From the NCBI GenBank assembly GCA_937927265.1, contig CALBCO010000136.1, forward strand, positions 1 to 11,562: DNA of 11,562 bases, read 5' to 3'. Under the pieces are notes generated by a model. The model was not told the origin of the DNA. It searched no databases and was given only the letters and a program-made list of their open reading frames with translations. The stretch is from an uncultured Verrucomicrobiae bacterium (GTDB taxonomy: Bacteria > Verrucomicrobiota > Verrucomicrobiia > Palsa-1439). Both the position numbers and the translations under genes were made by a program. Positions within the stretch are counted from its first letter, which is position 1. Each line of letters starts with the position of its first letter. Positions 6,662 through 11,562 of the stretch are shown in pieces.

Positions 6662-8227
6662 ATGAAAAAACTCATCAGTATTTTGATTACCGGCACGTTG
6701 CTCGCGTTCGGGATGGGCACGGCCCCGGCGGTGGATTCGTCGTGGTGGGCGGATGTGGACACGTCGAGTTGGTATGCGTTCAACGCCACGAGCACGCCCG
6801 ACGCGGGCGAAATCGGTCTGCAAGCTTGGCGCGGCCCCGCCGGCCAGCACGGCCGACCCACGCGGGTTGACCACCAGTTTGTCTATCACGGCCAACCGCT
6901 GAAGTTCTGGGGGTTCAACCTCGGCTATGAGCAGGCGGCGCTGGCGGCCACCAACTACGACCAGATGGCGCCGTTTTACGCCAAGTACGGGGTGAATCTG
7001 ATCCGGTGGCACAAGATTCTCGAACATTGGTCGCCGTTACGCCCCGGCAGTGGCCCGCACAATTTCTGGCTGCTGAACGAAAGCCCCGGCGGCGGGATGG
7101 AGCGGTTCGATTACGGGATGAAAAAACTCAAAGAGGCCGGCATCTACGTGAATTTCTCGCCCTCGTGGCACATCGCGCTCAGCCCCGGCGATTTCGCCGA
7201 CGTGCCGTATTGGGAGGAATTTTATCGGTCCTACGGCGGCAACACCAATCATCCAACCCGGCCGTTTGTCAGCACGGAAAACGGTTACGGCTCGATCCCG
7301 GCGTTCATTTATTTCTTGGAGGAGTTTCAGGAATTGAAGATCAAACAGATCGAGAGTTTACTCAACCACACGAACGTCTTTACCGGCGTCCGCTACGCCG
7401 ACGAGCTGCAGGTGGTGATGGTGGAGATGCACAACGAGACCTCGATCTACAGCGTGGATTCGTACTTGAAGAACGGCTGGCTCACCACGTTGCGGACGCG
7501 AGCCTGCCAGGAATTTGGCGCGTTTCTTCGCACCCGATATGCCTCGCATGCCGCATTGGCCGCCGCGTGGAATCCGGGGACCGGTAAGAATGGCCTGAAT
7601 TATTGGGCGACGCTCACCGATGATCCCAACACGCCCTATCCCGAACAGGGTTTCCCGAACCAGCACTTGGACTTGGACAACATCCCGCCCGTGATGCCGG
7701 CCAACTCCCCCGGCGACGCGCATCCGGGGTTGTGGGCGCGCGCGCGCGACACGGCGGAGTCCTACTATCTCAAAGAAAGCGAATACTACCGGCGCTTCCG
7801 CGACCGCATCCGCGCGACCGGTTACACTGGCGAGCTGATCGCCTCGAACTGGGGCACGAAGGGCTACTACCACAATCATTACTTGAATCTGGCCGCCGAG
7901 GCGGAAGTCGGCATGATTGACCGGCACGGGGCCTACGAAAGCTACAACAACAAATCCATGCTCAGCGTGCCCGGCGCGCAGTTCCTCGGCAACGCCCAAC
8001 AAACCCAGGTCGCCGACGGCCCTACATGGTCTCGGAATGGAGCCAGGCGTGGTCCAACCCGTTCACCATCGAGTCGCGGTTCATCATGGCCGCGTATGGA
8101 TTTGGCCTGCAAGGCTGGGATGCGGCAACGCAACTGCCGGGCGGCGAACAGGCGCGGCTCAACAGCGTGCTGCAATTCGACAATCAGTATTTCAACCCGC
8201 ACGTGGCCGCGCTCTATCCGTTCCTAA
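6662..8227 (+). CDS. Clan GH-A-like secreted glycosidase, N-terminal part (frame broken near 8022)
   Basis: The protein begins with a signal peptide (MKK, hydrophobic to about residue 20, APA cleavage) and continues as a TIM-barrel glycosidase. FWGFNLGYEQ (82-91) and GVNLIRWHK (110-118) are the barrel entry typical of clan GH-A. VVMVEMHNET (251-260) carries the Asn-Glu pair, with E259 the predicted acid/base. ASNWGTKGYYHNHYL and GMIDRHGAYE mark later barrel strands. Homology runs to about base 8022 (VADGP). Beyond that the frame yields an arginine- and serine-rich tail to 8227, while the frame at 8024-8026 continues the enzyme. An AAAGGA ribosome binding site lies 4 bases before the ATG. The family number (GH5-like or another GH-A family) and substrate are not identifiable by eye. 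The corrected gene would span 6662-9540, about 959 residues. Confidence 0.8.
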   Translation: MKKLISILITGTLLAFGMGTAPAVDSSWWADVDTSSWYAFNATSTPDAGEIGLQAWRGPAGQHGRPTRVDHQFVYHGQPLKFWGFNLGYEQAALAATNYDQMAPFYAKYGVNLIRWHKILEHWSPLRPGSGPHNFWLLNESPGGGMERFDYGMKKLKEAGIYVNFSPSWHIALSPGDFADVPYWEEFYRSYGGNTNHPTRPFVSTENGYGSIPAFIYFLEEFQELKIKQIESLLNHTNVFTGVRYADELQVVMVEMHNETSIYSVDSYLKNGWLTTLRTRACQEFGAFLRTRYASHAALAAAWNPGTGKNGLNYWATLTDDPNTPYPEQGFPNQHLDLDNIPPVMPANSPGDAHPGLWARARDTAESYYLKESEYYRRFRDRIRATGYTGELIASNWGTKGYYHNHYLNLAAEAEVGMIDRHGAYESYNNKSMLSVPGAQFLGNAQQTQVADGPTWSRNGARRGPTRSPSSRGSSWPRMDLACKAGMRQRNCRAANRRGSTACCNSTISISTRTWPRSIRS

Positions 8228-9540
8228 TGCGGATGATTCACCGCGGCGACGTCGCCGAATCGCCTGTGGTGGCGAAGCGGCCGGCGCACCTGCCGTCGGT
8301 GCTCAACAATGCCTCGCTGAGTTTCCTCGACCGCAGCGTCACCGAGTTGGGGTTGACGACCAAATTCGCCGTGGACCGGTCGAACGCAAGCATCACCAAC
8401 ATCCACCGCCGCACACCCGCGGTGGCCAAATGTGTTGTGGAATGGACGACCAACTTCGAGGCCACGGCGGTCTTCCCGATTGAGAACTACCGCGGCACCG
8501 TGGACACCAACACGTACTGGGACGCCGCCACCGGCCAATTGACCTGGCAGGAAGGGCTGGACGAAACCGACGGCCTGATCCTCATCAACACGCCCGGCAC
8601 CCAGGGGGCGCTTGGGTTCTTTGATCAGGACGACATCGTGGACTTGGCCAATGTGAAGATTCAGTTCCTCAAACCGGGCCGGCAATTTGCCACCGTGTGC
8701 GTGACCGCCAAGAATCCCGGCCAAACCCTGGCCGACGCCGACGAACTGCTCGTGTTGGGGGTCGCCCGTGCCCGCAACACCGGCATGCAGTACGACGCCA
8801 CCGGCAAGGTCACCAGCGCGGGGACGGGGCCGGTTTTGATGGAACCCGTGCAAGCCAAAGTGTGGATCAAACGCGCCGGTCCCATCGCGGTGAACAAACT
8901 CGATCACGACGGCTTGCTCGGCGCGGCCCTCAACGCCGATTCAACCAACAAATGCTTCACCATTGATGGCGCGACCGACCAGACGCCGTTCTACAAAGTG
9001 ACCGTCGGTCCCGCCGTGACCAACATCGTCGTCAACGGCGCGTTCACCGCGCCGTTGCTGAAGACCAACACCTACTGGATCGGCAACGCGGCCGCCAACC
9101 TCGGTTGGCTGGTCCACAGTAAGAACACCAAGTTTGTCATCTCCTCCGAAACACTTACCATCGCCACCCGCGGCGGCTATAACGCGGTCAGCCAAATCCT
9201 AACCGCCGGTGGGGTGACCGGCAACGTGCCGTTCTCCGTCCGCGCCAAAAACAGCGTCGCTGGCGGCACGACTTGGCTGAAAGTCTGGGGATGTAATGGC
9301 GTCTTCAAGTTGCAGACGACCGATGCTACTGGGCCAAAAAACAACGCCAACCAAGAGATCGGCGTCCTGCTGCACTACGTGGACATCTCCGGTAGCGTGT
9401 ACGATTGGACCACGTTCAGCGGCACCCTCAATCTGGGCGCGACCGGCTACGATTACCTGATCCTCAAGATTTACAGCACCGGCGGCAGCGGCACGACGGC
9501 GTTCGACGACGTGGTGCTGGAAGTGCCCACCGGCGGCTGA
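8026..9540 (+). CDS. Clan GH-A-like secreted glycosidase, C-terminal part with CBM-like beta-sandwich
   Basis: This is the second half of the enzyme begun at 6662. It opens with MVSEWSQ, in which the glutamate encoded at 8035-8037 fits the GH-A nucleophile at the end of barrel strand 7, followed by MAAYGFGLQGWD closing the barrel. Next comes a beta-rich region (about 8240-8990) such as accessory sandwich domains make, and a final module (about 9019-9540) beginning VVNGAFTAP and ending TAFDDVVLEV, which resembles carbohydrate-binding modules of the CBM4/9 type. There is no independent ribosome binding site before 8026, so it is unlikely to be a separate gene. As read, an enzyme translated from 6662 lacks both the nucleophile and this binding module. 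Codon use and composition match the first half, which argues for a very recent lesion or a sequence error. Confidence 0.75.
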   Translation: MVSEWSQAWSNPFTIESRFIMAAYGFGLQGWDAATQLPGGEQARLNSVLQFDNQYFNPHVAALYPFLMRMIHRGDVAESPVVAKRPAHLPSVLNNASLSFLDRSVTELGLTTKFAVDRSNASITNIHRRTPAVAKCVVEWTTNFEATAVFPIENYRGTVDTNTYWDAATGQLTWQEGLDETDGLILINTPGTQGALGFFDQDDIVDLANVKIQFLKPGRQFATVCVTAKNPGQTLADADELLVLGVARARNTGMQYDATGKVTSAGTGPVLMEPVQAKVWIKRAGPIAVNKLDHDGLLGAALNADSTNKCFTIDGATDQTPFYKVTVGPAVTNIVVNGAFTAPLLKTNTYWIGNAAANLGWLVHSKNTKFVISSETLTIATRGGYNAVSQILTAGGVTGNVPFSVRAKNSVAGGTTWLKVWGCNGVFKLQTTDATGPKNNANQEIGVLLHYVDISGSVYDWTTFSGTLNLGATGYDYLILKIYSTGGSGTTAFDDVVLEVPTGG

Positions 9541-9733
9541 GTCGCGCCGGCCAGCACCCTCTTGGCGGGGGATCGTGAACGAACGGAAACGTGGTTGGAG
9601 ACGGTACCAGCCTCGCGCAACTTTTGGCCGGTTGTGGTGTTGGATGCAGAAACGATAAGAATCACCACTTAGAACGGGCGCGGCCCGTGACTGGGTACGC
9701 AATAGGCAACAATCAATCACGGAGGAAATGAAC

Positions 9734-11131
9734 ATGCGGAGGAAAATGCGAAGTTTGTTGGTGGCCGGGGCACTGGGCGCGCTGGCGACCAGCGTCGCGC
9801 GGGCGGAGGAAATCAGGGAATTACGGACGTTCTATTTCGGCAACAGCCTGATGGAAAATACCATGGTCGGGTTGCATGGCCAGCTCGGTGCCAGCGCGGG
9901 TAAGAAATGGGATTTGCGCGGCGCGTTGATTCATCCCGGCGTGCCCATCTGGGTGCACGCCGTCCGTCAGGATGAGCCAGACTCGGCCAACCACAAGAAG
10001 TTTTACGCCGAAGGCCCAAACACTGACGCGATTGTGATGTTGTTATTCGCCGGGTCGGGCTTGTCGTTCACCACGAGCGAGATGTGGGGCAAAGAGAAGT
10101 TCGATCCACCCCGCGATGTCGGCGATGTGGCCTCCTGTGCCCGCATCATCGAGCACTACCTGAAACTCAATCCCAAAGGCAAAGCCTACGTCTATGCGCC
10201 GTGGGGATTCTCGTTGAAAGGTGTGCGCGAAGTCAAAGACCGCATCAAGAAAGAAGCCGAGGCCGCGGTGCGCGCCAAAGATACGGCGCGCGAGGAAATC
10301 CTCGGCAAAATCAAGGAACGTAAACCGTCGGATGAGGAGATGGATCCAATCCGCAGGACAGGCGACTACGCAGCCGCGTATCTGACCAAAGATTACATCC
10401 CCGAAGTGCCGACGGCCGAAATGAAGGAACGCTACCGCAAGTACACGGCGGCGATTGGCAAGCCGGGCGTCCCGGCCAAAGGCAAAACAGCAGCCCCGGC
10501 GACCGGCGCGCCGACGACCTTTGCCGCTCTGGCCGAAGCCGCCGGGGTCAGCGTGGATCAGGTCCGTTCAGATTTGGCGGCGATTCGAATCACGGAAGCC
10601 GACCTCAGTGTGCCTGACGCGGGCCAGCGCATAGGTCAGTTCATTCATGCCCATCCCAACACCCACAGCCGCGCCCATCATTGGGCGGTGATGGAGGGAT
10701 TAAAGGCAAAATTCCCCGATTTATGGAAGGAAGGGCGGTTGGGGATCATCCCGGTGGGCGATGTGTTCTTGGCCGTGGATGAGAAGATCAAGGCCGGCAA
10801 GGTGCCGGGCTTGGTCAACGTCTGCGAGTTCACCACCGACGGCACCCATATTCGCAGCGGGCTGCCCCGGTACACGGTGGCGGCGACGTTTTACGCCGTG
10901 TTGTTCAAGGAGCACCCGGGCAAGCTCGATTGGAAAATCTACGGCGACCGCAACAATTACGAGAACAAAGAGAATCTTGAGAAAGGCAAGCTCAACCTCA
11001 TCGGCGGCCACTATGTTCATATACCCGATCTCGGCACGCACTTGGAGATCACGCCCGAACGCGCGCAAGCCGTCAACGACGCCGTTTGGGAAATCGTCCG
11101 CCAACATCCGTACACCCAAGTCAACAAATGA
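9734..11131 (+). CDS. Secreted SGNH-type hydrolase-like protein, first of a tandem pair
   Basis: A 465-residue exported protein: signal peptide 1-24 (RRK start, hydrophobic core, SVARA cleavage). FYFGNSL (33-39) places S38 where SGNH/GDSL hydrolases carry the nucleophile, with GNSL instead of GDSL. DGTH (D369, H372) followed by SGLPRYTVAATFYAVLF is the usual C-terminal Asp-x-x-His block. Between them lies a long, charged helical stretch (about 169-205) and an Ala/Pro/Gly/Thr-rich linker (247-262), making it far longer than a minimal 200-250-residue SGNH domain. The ATG at 9734 is chosen because GGAGG is 8 bases upstream; the ATG at 9728 would leave only 2. An esterase (for example deacetylase) role on glycan substituents is plausible but unproven. 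It follows the glycosidase by 193 bp and precedes a paralogue by 16 bp. Confidence 0.75.
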   Translation: MRRKMRSLLVAGALGALATSVARAEEIRELRTFYFGNSLMENTMVGLHGQLGASAGKKWDLRGALIHPGVPIWVHAVRQDEPDSANHKKFYAEGPNTDAIVMLLFAGSGLSFTTSEMWGKEKFDPPRDVGDVASCARIIEHYLKLNPKGKAYVYAPWGFSLKGVREVKDRIKKEAEAAVRAKDTAREEILGKIKERKPSDEEMDPIRRTGDYAAAYLTKDYIPEVPTAEMKERYRKYTAAIGKPGVPAKGKTAAPATGAPTTFAALAEAAGVSVDQVRSDLAAIRITEADLSVPDAGQRIGQFIHAHPNTHSRAHHWAVMEGLKAKFPDLWKEGRLGIIPVGDVFLAVDEKIKAGKVPGLVNVCEFTTDGTHIRSGLPRYTVAATFYAVLFKEHPGKLDWKIYGDRNNYENKENLEKGKLNLIGGHYVHIPDLGTHLEITPERAQAVNDAVWEIVRQHPYTQVNK

Positions 11132-11147
11132 CAAGGAGGAGTAAGAA

Positions 11148-11562
11148 ATGAAAGTGCCATCCGCCATTCTGCTCATGCTCGCCGTCGCGGCAACCACCGG
11201 TGCAGCAGAGAATCCGCAACGGATGCGGACGTATTATTTCGGCAATAGCCTGACTGGCTGCACCGATCCGAAAGATCATGAGGCGCTGGCCAAGACCGCC
11301 GGCAAGGAATGGAAGACGTGGGCGTTCCTCGGCGCGGGCTGGCAGTTGTGGCAGCACTGGCACGCGTTGCAGAACGCGGGCGTGGAGATGAAACGCGATG
11401 GGCGCGGCGATTTAACGATTGATCCCAGCCAAGTGCAACAAAGCACCGGCCACAACACGAAGCAGTTCTACACGATGACGTGGGACGCCATTGTGCTCCA
11501 GCCGTTCAGCATGGGTTTGACTTGGAAATGCCAGGAGATGTGGGGCACAAAGTTCAACAAGG
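11148..11562 (+). CDS. Secreted SGNH-type hydrolase-like protein, second of the pair (runs off the window)
   Basis: Only the first 138 codons are present. A signal peptide (residues 1-20, TTGAA cleavage region) is followed by MRTYYFGNSL with candidate nucleophile S34, then TAGKEWKTWAFLGAGWQLWQ and a segment ending WDAIVLQPFSMGL with QEMWGTKF. These match the upstream neighbour block for block (RTFYFGNSL; SAGKKWDLRGAL; TDAIVMLLFAGSGL with SEMWGKEKF), so the two are tandem paralogues, diverged well beyond a recent copy. AAGGAGGA lies 7 bases before the ATG, in the 16-bp gap after the previous stop, so the pair is almost certainly one transcript. The catalytic Asp/His block would lie beyond the right edge and cannot be checked. 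Confidence 0.75.
   Translation, partial: MKVPSAILLMLAVAATTGAAENPQRMRTYYFGNSLTGCTDPKDHEALAKTAGKEWKTWAFLGAGWQLWQHWHALQNAGVEMKRDGRGDLTIDPSQVQQSTGHNTKQFYTMTWDAIVLQPFSMGLTWKCQEMWGTKFNK

Noticed and set aside
9728..9733. ATG at 9728 as start of the first SGNH gene
   Set aside because: Only 2 bases from the GGAGG site, too close for efficient initiation. The ATG at 9734 is 8 bases away and still gives a full signal peptide.
1..11562. CRISPR array, tRNA, rRNA or riboswitch
   Set aside because: No regularly spaced direct repeats, no cloverleaf with a TTC-arm pattern, and no conserved rRNA or riboswitch segment was recognised on either strand.

Overview
This GC-rich window carries a sugar-processing accessory region. 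Seven gene regions are recognisable: a kinase on the minus strand, and an isomerase, cupin, ThuA-domain protein, glycosidase and two SGNH-type proteins on the plus strand. There is also one chimeric gene relic. The gene content (ThuA proteins, Sec-exported glycosidases with C-terminal beta-sandwiches, tandem 'FGNSL' hydrolases) and the short GC-rich intergenic hairpins suggest a bacterium of the Planctomycetota/Verrucomicrobiota/Lentisphaerota group, most likely Verrucomicrobiota. This is inference; no rRNA or marker gene is present.

Layout. Bases 1-110 are the 3' end of a bacterial group II intron (domains V and VI). Bases 111-738 hold no convincing gene but several hairpin repeats. A xylulokinase-like FGGY kinase (739-2232, minus) and an L-fucose/L-arabinose isomerase-like protein (2669-4090, plus) are divergently transcribed from a 436-bp shared control region. 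Together they could make and phosphorylate a ketose in the cytoplasm. Next is a glycosidase relic (4173-4812) in which a GH106-like start, including signal peptide, is joined to a GH43-like end. After another repeat-bearing spacer, a plus-strand run continues to the right edge: cupin (5034-5549), ThuA protein (5553-6388 once frame-corrected), a large secreted clan GH-A-like glycosidase (6662-9540, broken by a frameshift), and two tandem secreted SGNH-type proteins (9734-11131 and 11148 to past the edge).

Working model (inference). Exported glycosidase and SGNH (esterase-like) enzymes trim a decorated glycan outside the cytoplasm. The ThuA and cupin proteins act on a released sugar or derivative. 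The isomerase/kinase pair channels one monosaccharide into central metabolism. No transporter, regulator or SusCD-like pair lies in the window.

Main caveat. Three reading frames (the relic's leader, thuA and the large glycosidase) are each restored by a single-base change at a short G or C run. This pattern fits base-calling or assembly errors as well as genuine decay, so none of the three should be called a true pseudogene until reads are checked. The most interesting items are the chimeric GH106/GH43 relic, the glycosidase whose acid/base and nucleophile now sit in different frames, and the tandem pair of uncharacterised SGNH-type proteins.
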